Source: Nitrogeniibacter aestuarii
GTDB taxonomy: Bacteria > Pseudomonadota > Gammaproteobacteria > Burkholderiales > Rhodocyclaceae
NCBI RefSeq assembly: GCF_017309585.1
Contig: NZ_CP071321.1
Span: forward strand, 1-64,000
DNA: 64,000 nucleotides
Direction: 5' to 3'
The position numbers and the translations under genes were made by a program. A model generated the notes under the pieces. That model worked only from the letters and a program-made list of their open reading frames with translations, had not been told where the DNA came from and ran no database searches. Positions 23,873 through 33,996 of the stretch are shown here, piece by piece. Positions within the stretch are counted from its first letter, which is position 1. The number at the start of each line of letters is the position of its first letter.

Positions 23873-23948
23873 CAGTGCGATCGGGTGTGATCGACGCATG
23901 AGGCATGTCGCGTCTAGGTCGGCACCGACCATCATGAGAGGAGGGAGT

Positions 23949-24424
23949 ATGGCCGCGTTGGACAATCGCGAATTCATTCAAACAGCCATCGACGGCCATC
24001 GGCATCTGGATGGTGCGCTGCTGCCGGCACTGCATGCCATTCAGGATGGGCTGGGTTGGGTGCCGCCGGAGGCGACGCCCATGCTCGCCGAGGCGCTCAA
24101 CCTGTCCCGGGCCGAAGTGCATGGCGTGATCAGCTTCTACCATCACTTTCGCACCACGCCACCAGGTCGCCACGTGGTTCAGGTGTGTCGCGCCGAGGCC
24201 TGTCAGGCGATGGGCGCGTCAGCACTCGAAGCCCACGCCAAGCGCAGTCTGGGCGCCGATTTCGGGCAGACCACGGCGGATGCGGCCATCACCCTCGAGC
24301 CGGTGTATTGCCTGGGCAACTGCGCCTGTTCGCCCGCAGTGCGCATTGGCGACCGGATCGTTGGCCGTGTGGACGCCACGCGGTTCGACGCCTTGATGGC
24401 CGAACTGCGCGAGGAGGCCACGGC

Positions 24425-24428
<4 letters not shown>
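23949..24428 (+). CDS. fdsG: NAD-dependent formate dehydrogenase gamma subunit
   Basis: Smallest electron-transfer subunit of the soluble molybdenum formate dehydrogenase, homologous to the 24-kDa (NuoE) subunit of complex I. The 159-residue product carries one [2Fe-2S] cluster with ligands in CRAEACQAMGA and CLGNCACSPAV. ATG 23949 follows a GGAGGG ribosome site. The stop overlaps the fdsB start (ATGA). It heads the operon fdsG-fdsB-fdsA-fdhD-fdsD, which oxidises formate to CO2 and reduces NAD+ in the cytoplasm. Confidence 0.95.
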
Positions 24429-25975
<1,547 letters not shown>

Positions 25976-25985
25976 GGCACAACTT

Positions 25986-28856
25986 ATGGCTCTGAACCAC
26001 GACACCGATTTCGGCACCCCCGCGCGTGCCTCGGACACCCTCGTTTCCGCCACCATCGACGGCCAGTCGGTGAGTGTGCCCGCAGGCACCTCGGTGATGC
26101 GCGCCGCGGCGATGCTCGACACCCACATCCCCAAGCTGTGCGCCACCGACAGTCTCGAACCCTTCGGTTCCTGCCGTCTGTGCCTGGTGGAGATCGAAGG
26201 CCGTCGAGGCTACCCGGCCTCGTGCACCACGCCGGTCGAGGCCGGCATGGTGATCCGCACCGAGACGCCGGCGCTGGCCGAACTGCGCCGGGGGGTGATG
26301 GAGCTGTACATCTCCGATCATCCGCTCGACTGCCTCACCTGTTCGGCCAATGGCGACTGCGAACTGCAGGACATGGCCGGTCGGGTGGGCCTGCGTGAAG
26401 TGCGCTACGGCATGGACGGTGCGAATCACTTTGATGCGGCCAGCGCGGCGCCGGTGGATGACTCCAACCCGTATTTCTCCTACGACGCCAGCAAGTGCAT
26501 CGTGTGCAATCGCTGTGTGCGTGCCTGCGAAGAAACCCAGGGCACTTTCGCGCTGACCATCACGGGTCGCGGATTCGGGTCGAGGGTGTCCGCCGGGGCG
26601 AAGGAAAGCTTTCTGGGCTCGGAGTGCGTGTCCTGTGGCGCCTGCGTGCAGGCCTGCCCGACCGCCACGCTGATGGAAAAGTCGATCATCGAGCAGGGGC
26701 AGGCAGACAGGCAGATCGTCACCACCTGTGCCTACTGCGGCGTGGGCTGCAACTTCGTGGCCGAGGTCAAGGGCACCGACGTGGTCCGCATGACCCCGTG
26801 GAAGGGCGGCGAGGCCAATCAGGGCCACTCCTGCGTGAAGGGGCGTTTCGCCTTCGGTTACGCCACGCACCCGGACCGCATCACCACGCCGATGATCCGC
26901 GCCTCCATCGACCAGCCATGGCAGGCGGTGAGCTGGGAAGAGGCCATCGGTCATGCGGCCAGCGAATTCCGCCGCATCCAGCAAAAGCATGGCAAGGCGT
27001 CGGTGGGCGGTATTACGTCCTCGCGCTGTACCAACGAAGAAACCTACCTGGTGCAGAAGCTGATCCGCGCGGCCTTCGGCAACAACAACGTCGATACCTG
27101 CGCGCGGGTGTGCCATTCGCCCACCGGCTACGGCCTCAAGACCACGCTGGGCGAATCGGCGGGGACCCAGACCTTCGAGTCGGTGATGGATTCGGACGTG
27201 ATCATGGTGATCGGGGCCAACCCCACCGATGGTCACCCGGTGTTCGGCTCGCAACTGAAACGCCGCCTGCGCCAGGGGGCCCGACTGATTGTCATCGATC
27301 CGCGTCGTATCGACCTGGTGAAGGGACCGCATTACGAAGCCGCCTACCATCTCAACCTGCGTCCCGGCACCAACGTGGCCATGGCCAATGCCCTGGCCCA
27401 CGTGATCGTGACCGAAGCGCTGGTGGACGAGGCCTTCGTCGCCGAGCGCTGTGACGACGCGAGCTTCCGCCAGTGGCGCGAGTTCGTGGTGCTGCCGGAA
27501 AACTCGCCCGAAGCCATGGCCGAGGTCACCGGGGTGGCCGCCGATGCCATCCGCGGTGCGGCCCGTCTGTTCGCCACCGGCGGCAATGGTGCCATCTACT
27601 ACGGCCTGGGCGTGACCGAACACAGTCAGGGTTCGACCATGGTCATGGCCATCGCCAACCTGGCCATGGCCACCGGCAACCTCGGCCGCTCCGGCGTCGG
27701 CGTCAATCCGCTGCGCGGGCAGAACAACGTGCAGGGCTCCTGCGACATGGGCTCCTTCCCGCATGAGCTGCCGGGCTACCGCCATGTGTCGGACGATGCG
27801 ACCCGAGCGCTCTTCGAATCGGAGTGGGGCGTGTCGCTGCACAACGAGCCGGGCCTGCGCATCCCCAACATGTTCGAGGCGGCGTTGGACGGCTCCTTCA
27901 AGGCGCTCTACTGCGAGGGCGAGGACATCGCCCAGTCCGACCCCAACACCCAGCACGTGGAAGCCGCCCTGCGCGCCATGGAATGCGTGGTGGTGCAGGA
28001 CATCTTCCTCAACGAAACCGCCAAGTTCGCCCATGTGTTCCTGCCCGGTTCCAGCTTCCTGGAGAAGGACGGCACCTTCACCAACGCCGAGCGCCGCATC
28101 AACCGGGTGCGCCAGGTGATGCCGCCGCTGGCCGGCAAGGCGGACTGGGAAGTGACGCAGGACCTGGCCAATGCGCTGGGCTACCCGATGCACTACGCCC
28201 ATCCGTCCGAGATCATGGACGAAATCGCGCGCCTGACGCCGACCTTTCACGGGGTCAGCTACGACAGGCTCGATCAGCTCGGCTCGATCCAGTGGCCATG
28301 CAACGACGAGGCGCCCGAGGGCACGCCGATCATGCACATCGACGCCTTCGTGCGCGGCCAGGGCCAGTTCATGCTCACCCGCTACCAGCCCACCGACGAG
28401 CGCGCCAACAAGCGCTTCCCGTTGCTGCTGACCACCGGGCGCATCCTCAGCCAGTACAACGTGGGCGCCCAGACGCGGCGCACCGCCAACACCGCCTGGC
28501 ATGACGAAGACCGGCTCGAGATCCACCCGGTGGACGCCGAAGACCGGGGCATTGTCGAAGGCGACTGGGTCGGTGTGGGCAGCCGTGCCGGCGAGACGGT
28601 GCTGCGCGCGCGCGTCTCGGCGCGGGTGCAGCCGGGGGTGGTCTACACCACCTTCCATCACCCCGAATCGGGTGCCAACGTGATCACCACCGACAACTCC
28701 GACTGGGCGACCAATTGCCCCGAGTACAAGGTGACCGCCGTGCAGGTGGTGCGGGTGAACCAGCCCTCGGAGTGGCAGCAGCGCTTCCGCGAAAACCACC
28801 GGAAGCAGCAGGCCCTGCTCAAGGCGCGAACCGCCTCTCCCGGTGAAAAGGTCTGA
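25986..28856 (+). CDS. fdsA: NAD-dependent formate dehydrogenase alpha (Mo) subunit
   Basis: Catalytic subunit holding the bis-MGD molybdenum cofactor. The 956-residue product has an N-terminal [2Fe-2S] domain (CRLCLVEIEG), a His-Cys3 cluster (HPLDCLTCSANGDCELQ) and two 4Fe-4S motifs (CIVCNRCVRACEE, CVSCGACVQACP). A further cluster precedes the Mo domain (CAYCGVGC). The Mo ligand is Cys, not selenocysteine, in ARVCHSPTGYG, next to the catalytic His. The C-terminal domain ends in the usual MGD-binding beta barrel (TTFHHPESGANVIT). Known relatives run reversibly, so CO2 reduction is also possible. Confidence 0.97.
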   Translation: MALNHDTDFGTPARASDTLVSATIDGQSVSVPAGTSVMRAAAMLDTHIPKLCATDSLEPFGSCRLCLVEIEGRRGYPASCTTPVEAGMVIRTETPALAELRRGVMELYISDHPLDCLTCSANGDCELQDMAGRVGLREVRYGMDGANHFDAASAAPVDDSNPYFSYDASKCIVCNRCVRACEETQGTFALTITGRGFGSRVSAGAKESFLGSECVSCGACVQACPTATLMEKSIIEQGQADRQIVTTCAYCGVGCNFVAEVKGTDVVRMTPWKGGEANQGHSCVKGRFAFGYATHPDRITTPMIRASIDQPWQAVSWEEAIGHAASEFRRIQQKHGKASVGGITSSRCTNEETYLVQKLIRAAFGNNNVDTCARVCHSPTGYGLKTTLGESAGTQTFESVMDSDVIMVIGANPTDGHPVFGSQLKRRLRQGARLIVIDPRRIDLVKGPHYEAAYHLNLRPGTNVAMANALAHVIVTEALVDEAFVAERCDDASFRQWREFVVLPENSPEAMAEVTGVAADAIRGAARLFATGGNGAIYYGLGVTEHSQGSTMVMAIANLAMATGNLGRSGVGVNPLRGQNNVQGSCDMGSFPHELPGYRHVSDDATRALFESEWGVSLHNEPGLRIPNMFEAALDGSFKALYCEGEDIAQSDPNTQHVEAALRAMECVVVQDIFLNETAKFAHVFLPGSSFLEKDGTFTNAERRINRVRQVMPPLAGKADWEVTQDLANALGYPMHYAHPSEIMDEIARLTPTFHGVSYDRLDQLGSIQWPCNDEAPEGTPIMHIDAFVRGQGQFMLTRYQPTDERANKRFPLLLTTGRILSQYNVGAQTRRTANTAWHDEDRLEIHPVDAEDRGIVEGDWVGVGSRAGETVLRARVSARVQPGVVYTTFHHPESGANVITTDNSDWATNCPEYKVTAVQVVRVNQPSEWQQRFRENHRKQQALLKARTASPGEKV

Positions 28857-28860
28857 CACC

Positions 28861-29715
28861 ATGGCGGAACAATGGCTCGACGCGGCAACGCACATCGTTC
28901 CCGCGGATGCTCCGGATCGCGATAACCGCAGCCTCGTGCGTGCGTATCGCTGGACCCATGGTGAGCGCATCGACAGTGTCGAATGCCTGATCGAGGAAGT
29001 GCCGGTGGCGCTGGTGTACAACGGTGTCTCGCACGCCGTGATGCTTGCCAGCCCGAGTGATCTGGACGACTTTGCACTCGGCTTCAGCCTGGCCGAAGGC
29101 ATCCTGGCGTCGCCGGACGAGCTGTTCGACATCGAGATCGAGCATGGCTGCCGGGGCATCGAAGTACAGATGCGCATTCACGGGCAACGCTTCGCGGGCC
29201 TCAAGGCCCGTCGCAGGGCGCTGGCCGGGCGCACCGGCTGCGGGCTGTGCGGCGTCGAGAGCCTGGAAGCCGCCGAGCGCCGCCTGAGCCCGGTGCGGCG
29301 CGGCGCGCCCGTCGGCGCCCGTGCAGTGGTCGAGGCAGTCGAGGCGCTCTATGAACATCAGGAGCTGCATCGTGCCACCCGCGCCGCGCACGCGGCGGCC
29401 TGGGCCACGCCGTCCGGTGAGATCGTCCGCACCCGGGAGGACGTGGGACGCCACAATGCACTGGACAAGCTCATCGGGGCCCTGGCCCGTGAAGGCATCG
29501 ATGTCACAAGCGGCTTTGCTGTCGTCACCTCTCGAGCCAGTGTCGAGATGGTGCAGAAAGCCGCCAGCGCCGGCATCGGTCTGCTCGCGGCCGTCTCTGC
29601 GCCGACCGGCATGGCCGTGGGCCAGGCACAGCTCGCCAACCTGACACTCATCGGCAACGCCCGCCACGGCCGACTGACCTGCTACAGCCATCCCGATGGC
29701 CTCATCGACGACTGA
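28861..29715 (+). CDS. fdhD: Sulfurtransferase FdhD for formate dehydrogenase
   Basis: FdhD transfers sulfur to the Mo cofactor and is required for active formate dehydrogenase. The 284-residue product shows the sulfur-relay cysteines in GRTGCGLCGVESL and the C-terminal motifs REDVGRHNALDK, VVTSRASVEMVQKAA and LTCYSHPDG. It is placed between fdsA and fdsD, 4 bp after the fdsA stop, so it is made together with its client. I used ATG 28861 rather than the in-frame ATG 28843 inside fdsA. Confidence 0.95.
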   Translation: MAEQWLDAATHIVPADAPDRDNRSLVRAYRWTHGERIDSVECLIEEVPVALVYNGVSHAVMLASPSDLDDFALGFSLAEGILASPDELFDIEIEHGCRGIEVQMRIHGQRFAGLKARRRALAGRTGCGLCGVESLEAAERRLSPVRRGAPVGARAVVEAVEALYEHQELHRATRAAHAAAWATPSGEIVRTREDVGRHNALDKLIGALAREGIDVTSGFAVVTSRASVEMVQKAASAGIGLLAAVSAPTGMAVGQAQLANLTLIGNARHGRLTCYSHPDGLIDD

Positions 29716-29723
29716 ACGCGCCC

Positions 29724-29960
29724 ATGGACATTCAAAACCTCATCAAGATGGCCAACCAGATCGGCCAGTTTTTTGACACCTATCCCGATCACGCGGCGGC
29801 CGTTGCCAATGTCGCCGAGCACATCACGCGCTTCTGGGAACCGCGCATGCGTGCCGCGCTCATCGAACACGTGCACGCCCATGGCGAAAGCTGCGGCCTC
29901 GCGCCTGTGGTCCGTGAGGCGGTGACGCGTCTTGGCCCGCCACTGACGATCGAGATCTGA
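29724..29960 (+). CDS. fdsD: Formate dehydrogenase delta subunit FdsD
   Basis: A 78-residue accessory subunit found at the end of fds operons. The segments LIKMANQIGQFFDTYPD, VAEHITRFWEPRMR and LAPVVREAVTRL fit the FdsD family. It is needed for mature enzyme in Cupriavidus and Rhodobacter relatives but carries no cofactor. It begins 8 bp after fdhD, closing the operon. No convincing plus-strand terminator is visible before the carbonic anhydrase gene 140 bp on. Confidence 0.92.
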   Translation: MDIQNLIKMANQIGQFFDTYPDHAAAVANVAEHITRFWEPRMRAALIEHVHAHGESCGLAPVVREAVTRLGPPLTIEI

Positions 29961-30100
29961 GCATCCCAGGCCAAAAAAAGCCCGACCACCGGTCGCCACC
30001 CGATGCGGGCGGAACTGCTAAGCTCCGGACGCGTCTATCAAGCGCCCCGTGCATTGCCTTGAGGGCGCAGGGGCGAATTGTTCAGTGACCGGATAACAAC

Positions 30101-30736
30101 ATGCAAAAGATCATCGAAGGATTTCTCAAGTTCCAGAACGAGGTGTTCCCAGAGCGTTCGGAACTCTTCAAACGTCTGGCCGATCAGCAGAACCCCCATG
30201 TGCTGTTCATCACCTGCTCCGACAGCCGGGTCGTGCCCGAGCTGCTCACCCAGCAGGACCCGGGCGACCTGTTCGTGATCCGTAACGCGGGCAACATCGT
30301 GCCGTCCTACGGGCCCGAGCCCGGCGGCGTGTCCGCCACGGTGGAGTACGCGGTGTCGGTGCTGGGGGTGAGCGACATCGTCATCTGCGGGCATTCCAAC
30401 TGTGGCGCCATGGGGGCGATCGCCAGCTGCGCCTGCCTGGACGAGATCCCGGCCGTGGCTCACTGGCTGCGCTATGCCGACGCCGCCAAGGCCATCATCA
30501 ATGGCCGCACGCATGGCTCGGATCGCGAGCGCGCCGATGACCTGGTGCGTGAAAACGTGATCGCCCAGCTCGCCAACGTGCGGACTCATCCCTCGGTGGC
30601 CCGCGCCCTGGCGGAGCGCCGGCTCAACCTGCATGGTTGGGTGTACGACATCGAGAACGGGGCCATTCAGGCGCTCGACGGGCAATCCCATACCTTCGTG
30701 CCGCTGGCGGACAACCCGCAGGTGCGCGCGACCTGA
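30101..30736 (+). CDS. Beta-class carbonic anhydrase
   Basis: Interconverts CO2 and bicarbonate using zinc. The 211-residue product shows the zinc ligands and catalytic dyad CSDSRVVP and HSNCGAMGA, and the substrate-site segment FVIRNAGNIVPSYG, as in beta-class enzymes. It follows the formate dehydrogenase operon on the same strand, 140 bp away. That makes sense, because formate oxidation releases CO2 and acetone carboxylase (36-45 kb) consumes bicarbonate. The start ATG 30101 gives the normal N-terminus (MQKIIEGFLKFQNEVFPER). Confidence 0.95.
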   Translation: MQKIIEGFLKFQNEVFPERSELFKRLADQQNPHVLFITCSDSRVVPELLTQQDPGDLFVIRNAGNIVPSYGPEPGGVSATVEYAVSVLGVSDIVICGHSNCGAMGAIASCACLDEIPAVAHWLRYADAAKAIINGRTHGSDRERADDLVRENVIAQLANVRTHPSVARALAERRLNLHGWVYDIENGAIQALDGQSHTFVPLADNPQVRAT

Positions 30737-30746
30737 GGTGGAGCGC

Positions 30747-30794
30747 GATAGCGCCATTCAATTGAATTCATCAACGAATTCGAATGGCGCTATC
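30747..30794. terminator. Large hairpin after carbonic anhydrase
   Basis: Arms GATAGCGCCATTC and GAATGGCGCTATC (13 bp, perfect) enclose a second stem GAATTC / GAATTC around ATCAAC, with an AATT bulge on one side. It begins 11 bp after the stop. No U-run follows, so it is either a weak terminator, an mRNA 3' stabiliser or a protein-binding palindrome. Confidence 0.5.
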
Positions 30795-30843
30795 CCATCC
30801 GGACCGTCACACTGAGCCCATGTCTTGATCAAGGGAGAACGAC

Positions 30844-30948
30844 ATGGCTCAAGGACTCAGGCACGCCGCCGCCGCGCACCCGGTGAGACTGGTGCTCGGC
30901 GTGCTCATCAATCTGGCAGGCTACTGGTCGCTCGTCAGCCACTGGTGA
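30844..30948 (+). CDS. 34-residue small membrane peptide
   Basis: A very short gene with an excellent ribosome site (AAGGGAG, 8 bp before ATG 30844). It encodes MAQGLRHAAAAHPV and then a single hydrophobic helix, LVLGVLINLAGYWSLV, ending SHW. The arrangement of a short charged lead, one membrane helix and an aromatic end is typical of small inner-membrane proteins. It sits alone between carbonic anhydrase and the convergent Mn exporter, and I know no named family. The strong initiation signal is the main support. Confidence 0.5.
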   Translation: MAQGLRHAAAAHPVRLVLGVLINLAGYWSLVSHW

Positions 30949-30955
30949 GCCACCC

Positions 30956-31534
30956 CTAGACGCCGAGGCTTTTCCCCGCCCCCAGCAGCGTCGCCACGCC
31001 CAGCACCGCAAAGATCGCCGCGGCGATCCCGTGCGCCACCCGCACCGGAATGCGGTCCGCAATGCGGTCGCCGAGCAGCACGGCCGGCGCGTTGGCGATC
31101 ATCATGCCCAGGGTGGTGCCCGCGACCACGCTGGCAAAGGCCTGGTACTGGGCGGCCAGCGCCACGGTGGCGATCTGTGTCTTGTCGCCCATCTCTGCCA
31201 GGAAGAAGGCCACCAGTGTGGTGCCGAACACCCCGTAGTGGGTCCTGGTGGTGGTTTCCTCGTCGTCGATCTTGTCCGGAATCAGGGTCCACACCGCCAT
31301 GGCGATGAAGGACACGCCGAGGATCCAGCGCATGGTCTCGGGGGCGAACAGGGAGGTGATCCACGCCCCCAGCGCGCCGGCACCGGCATGGTTGGCGACG
31401 GTGGCCACGAAGATGCCGAGAACGATCGGCCAGGGCTTGCGAAAGCGCGCCGCCAGGATGAAGGCGAGCAGTTGGGTCTTGTCGCCGATTTCAGCGAGGG
31501 CGACGATACCGGTGGAGACGAGCAGGGCTTCCAT
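30956..31534 (-). CDS. Manganese exporter, UPF0016/GDT1 family
   Basis: A 192-residue inner-membrane protein with six predicted helices in two repeats, each carrying the family motif: EIGDKTQLLAF near residue 15 and EMGDKTQIATV near residue 115. UPF0016 proteins (MneA in Vibrio, Gdt1 in yeast, TMEM165) export Mn2+. The leader contains a yybP-ykoY manganese riboswitch, which independently supports the substrate and predicts induction when Mn2+ is high. Reported relatives occur in the same riboswitch-gene pairing. Confidence 0.92.
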   Translation of the reverse strand: MEALLVSTGIVALAEIGDKTQLLAFILAARFRKPWPIVLGIFVATVANHAGAGALGAWITSLFAPETMRWILGVSFIAMAVWTLIPDKIDDEETTTRTHYGVFGTTLVAFFLAEMGDKTQIATVALAAQYQAFASVVAGTTLGMMIANAPAVLLGDRIADRIPVRVAHGIAAAIFAVLGVATLLGAGKSLGV

Positions 31535-31593
31535 GAAACGATCCTGGCCGGAAGAAGACGATTGACCACGTCACCGCTCCGGCCTCGGGCGAT

Positions 31594-31716
31594 GGGTGGT
31601 CAAAGGTCTTGCCAATTCCTCAGGAACCGCTTGCGCCATGCCCGGGTTGGTGAAGGCAGGCAAGTATGTTGACGCAAGGCCCTTCCGCGCGGGAAGGGAG
31701 GCTACTCCCCAATGAC
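31594..31716 (-). ncRNA. yybP-ykoY manganese riboswitch
   Basis: On the minus strand the hallmarks appear in order: TTGGGGAGTAGCC, then GTCAACATACTTG, then GGCAAGACCTTTGACC. These are the conserved loops of the yybP-ykoY Mn2+ aptamer. The 3' strand (TTGACCAC) can alternatively pair with GTGGTCAA 26 bases later (plus-strand positions 31596-31603 and 31563-31570), a natural expression platform that competes with the aptamer. The switch ends about 60 bp before the UPF0016 start codon. Confidence 0.88.
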
Positions 31717-31778
31717 GGGGCGATCATATCACCGGCGGACGGCGTGTGGTGCACCTCGGGGTGCTGTGCGCCGTGCGC

Positions 31779-32978
31779 TCAGCCCGGCATGCCGTCGGCG
31801 CGGGTGCTGATCAGCCAGCGTCCATAGCGCCCGACGAAAATCACCATGGCCGCCGCGAACATCAGCCCGGACACCGTGATCAGCATCGGCGCCGCGCCGC
31901 CACTCGGCCAGGCGGCGGCCAGACGCACGGCAGCGGCCGCCACCATGAGTGCGAAGGCGACGGGCATGTCGCGGGTGAGTTTGAGCGGGCGTCCGGTGTG
32001 CCCGAGCGCCGTACGGCTCATCATGCCCAGGGTCAGCACGCCGATACCGCCCACGCCCACCAGATGCACCCCGGCCGACAGCCAGGCCTCGCGCCCGGCC
32101 AGCGCCATGGCGAGCACGCCAAGGCCCACGGCGGTGAAGGCATAGCCCACATACAGCACCCACAGCAGTGGCTGTCCCCACATGCGCCGATGGGCCGAAC
32201 GCAGCAGCAAGCCCAGATTCAGGAGTGCCGTGCCGATGCCCAGCACGTCCACCAGCAGCGGTGGGCCACCGAAGGCCGCGAGGGCGGCGAGCGCCACGGT
32301 CGCGGTCACGCTGGCCCAGCCCGCCCAGGTCGGTGTGGAGACCTGTGGCACCCCCAGCGCCCGGTGGGCGAAGAACGGAATCACACGCAGGCCGATGATG
32401 ACGATGAAGGCAGCCACCAGCAGCAGCCCGCTGGCCAGCATCCGCATCGGGGCGATATCCACCCGTTCGGCGACCGACAACAGATAGACCAGATTGGCCA
32501 GGCCGAATCCGGTGAGCAGCACGGGCAGCAGATAGTTGCGCTGGCTGCGCACCCGCAGCACCGGGCGGGCCAGCATGATCGCCGCCTGCAGGAAGAAGGT
32601 GACCGAGAGGGCCGCCGTGATGATCGGCGTGCCATGCTCGAGCGCGGCGGCCACCCGTGCCGCCACCCACAGCGCGGTCAGTCCGGCCAGCGGCAGCCCG
32701 CGGGTGGGGGGCTGCCCGGTCCATGTGGCCGCGGCGGTGAGCAGAAAGCCGACGATGATGGCCCCCGCGTAACCCCAGATCATTTCATGCCCATGCCAGT
32801 AGAGGCCGGGCAGGGCGTCGCTGCCGCTGTAGCCCAGCGCCCAGGCACTCACCGCCACCGCGACGAACAGCGCGGCCAACAGGTATAGAGGGCGGAAGGC
32901 CATGGCAAAGCTGGCGGTCCAGCCGGGCTGGTTGGGCGTCAGCCGGCGGGTGGGTTCGCCAAGTGCGATGAACGCCAT
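31779..32978 (-). CDS. nnrS: NnrS family haem-copper membrane protein
   Basis: A 399-residue integral membrane protein with about twelve helices. NnrS proteins bind haem and copper and help cells tolerate nitric oxide. Family features include FRPLYLLAALF near the start, GYSGSDALPGLYWHGHEMIWGY (His-rich site), LRVIPFFAHRAL and HLVGVGGIGVLTLGMMSRTALGHTGR. The gene starts 2 bp after the hemerythrin-like gene upstream, so they form one operon. The divergent nsrR gene and the sites between suggest induction by nitric oxide. Confidence 0.93.
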   Translation of the reverse strand: MAFIALGEPTRRLTPNQPGWTASFAMAFRPLYLLAALFVAVAVSAWALGYSGSDALPGLYWHGHEMIWGYAGAIIVGFLLTAAATWTGQPPTRGLPLAGLTALWVAARVAAALEHGTPIITAALSVTFFLQAAIMLARPVLRVRSQRNYLLPVLLTGFGLANLVYLLSVAERVDIAPMRMLASGLLLVAAFIVIIGLRVIPFFAHRALGVPQVSTPTWAGWASVTATVALAALAAFGGPPLLVDVLGIGTALLNLGLLLRSAHRRMWGQPLLWVLYVGYAFTAVGLGVLAMALAGREAWLSAGVHLVGVGGIGVLTLGMMSRTALGHTGRPLKLTRDMPVAFALMVAAAAVRLAAAWPSGGAAPMLITVSGLMFAAAMVIFVGRYGRWLISTRADGMPG

Positions 32979-32980
32979 GC

Positions 32981-33340
32981 TCAGATCTCCACCAAGGCAC
33001 CGAGCGCTTCGATTCGCTCGAACAGTTCGCGCTCCTCGAAGCGCACATGCGCCGCCAGCAGCTCGCCGGCGCGGGCCAGCCCGAGGCCGCGAACGGCCTG
33101 TCGCAGCGCCTGTTCAAGGTCTGCATGTTCGCGCTTGAGGCGGGTGTAGAGCGCCCGATCGCCGGGTGTCGTGTCGAGAACGTCGGCAAAGCGCCGCTCC
33201 TCTTCGGCAAAGTGGGTGAGGAGGGTGTCCAGCTGCCTGTCCAGATCGGGGACGCGCTCGCCGCGCTCAAGCTGGCGTGCCAGGCGCAGTGCGCTGTGGT
33301 GTTCCCGGGAGAGATCGATCAATTCGTCGCTGCGTTTCAT
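32981..33340 (-). CDS. Hemerythrin-like diiron protein
   Basis: A 119-residue four-helix hemerythrin HHE protein, with iron-ligand residues in EHHSALRLARQL, THFAEEERRF, KREHADLEQAL and AAHVRFEERELFE. Such proteins bind O2 or NO or repair iron centres (YtfE type); this one lacks YtfE's N-terminal ScdA segment. It is the first gene of a two-gene operon with nnrS and is transcribed away from nsrR, so a nitrosative-stress role is likely. Confidence 0.88.
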   Translation of the reverse strand: MKRSDELIDLSREHHSALRLARQLERGERVPDLDRQLDTLLTHFAEEERRFADVLDTTPGDRALYTRLKREHADLEQALRQAVRGLGLARAGELLAAHVRFEERELFERIEALGALVEI

Positions 33341-33439
33341 GGGGCGGTGTCCAGTGGGGCTGGGGGTGCCAATGCCGGTCGCTGCGCGTTCGACTTCATC
33401 TTCAGCCCAGGATGAAACGCGTCTGGCGCCGGCACTTAT

Positions 33440-33489
33440 AGAGGTATTATCGATGCATCTTTAAAAGAGTCAACTTGAATGCATCTTTT
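33440..33489. promoter_or_regulatory. NsrR-like sites between the hemerythrin gene and nsrR
   Basis: Two copies of ATGCATCTTT start at 33453 and 33479, 26 bp apart, each resembling the right half of the NsrR box (AAATGCATCTT). The first has a poor left half (AGAGGTATT) upstream of it. They lie in the intergenic space shared by the hemerythrin-nnrS operon and nsrR, suiting control of both by NsrR. Confidence 0.5.
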
Positions 33490-33546
33490 ATTGACCGGCC
33501 TCAATATAATGGCCACACGCCCTCACACCCCCCGAGTCGAGTGTCG

Positions 33547-33978
33547 ATGCACATCACCCAACACACCGATTACGCGCTTCGCGTGCTGATGTTCCTGGCG
33601 GCCAACGAACATCGGCGGCCGACCATCAAGGAGATTTCGGACACCTTCGGCATTTCGCGCAATCACCTCATGAAAGTGGTCAATGCGCTGATCCGCGAGG
33701 GCTTTGTCCAGGGCATGCGGGGGCGTGGCGGGGGCTTGCGCCTGGCGCAGCCGCCGGCACAGATCCGCCTCGGGACCGTCGTGCGGGTGATGGAACCGAG
33801 CATGAATCTGGTCGAGTGTTTCGGCACCGGCGGCGAGTGCCTGCTGCAACCGGGATGCCGGCTGACCGGGGTGCTGAGCCGAGCGCTCGAGGCGTTCATG
33901 GCGCAGCTCGACGCGTCCACGCTGGCTGACATCGTCGGCCCCCGGCAGCATCAGGTCATGTTTGTGGCCACGACCTGA
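33547..33978 (+). CDS. nsrR: NsrR, Rrf2-family nitric-oxide-sensing repressor
   Basis: A 143-residue Rrf2 regulator. The winged helix shows MHITQHTDYALRVLMFLA and the recognition region FGISRNHLMKVVNALIREGF with the wing GRGGGLRLA. Three cysteines in ECFGTGGECLLQPGCRL can hold the Fe-S cluster that NO destroys. Divergence from hemerythrin-nnrS makes NsrR a better choice than IscR or RirA. ATG 33547 gives the canonical Rrf2 N-terminus; the frame is open upstream without similarity. Confidence 0.88.
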   Translation: MHITQHTDYALRVLMFLAANEHRRPTIKEISDTFGISRNHLMKVVNALIREGFVQGMRGRGGGLRLAQPPAQIRLGTVVRVMEPSMNLVECFGTGGECLLQPGCRLTGVLSRALEAFMAQLDASTLADIVGPRQHQVMFVATT

Positions 33979-33996
33979 CGCCGATGCGCTCAGGGG

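Noticed and set aside
29968..29992. Minus-strand hairpin with U-run (CGACC-ACC-GGTCG) between fdsD and carbonic anhydrase
   Set aside because: It looks like a terminator, but no minus-strand gene reads into it within about 1 kb, so no role could be assigned.
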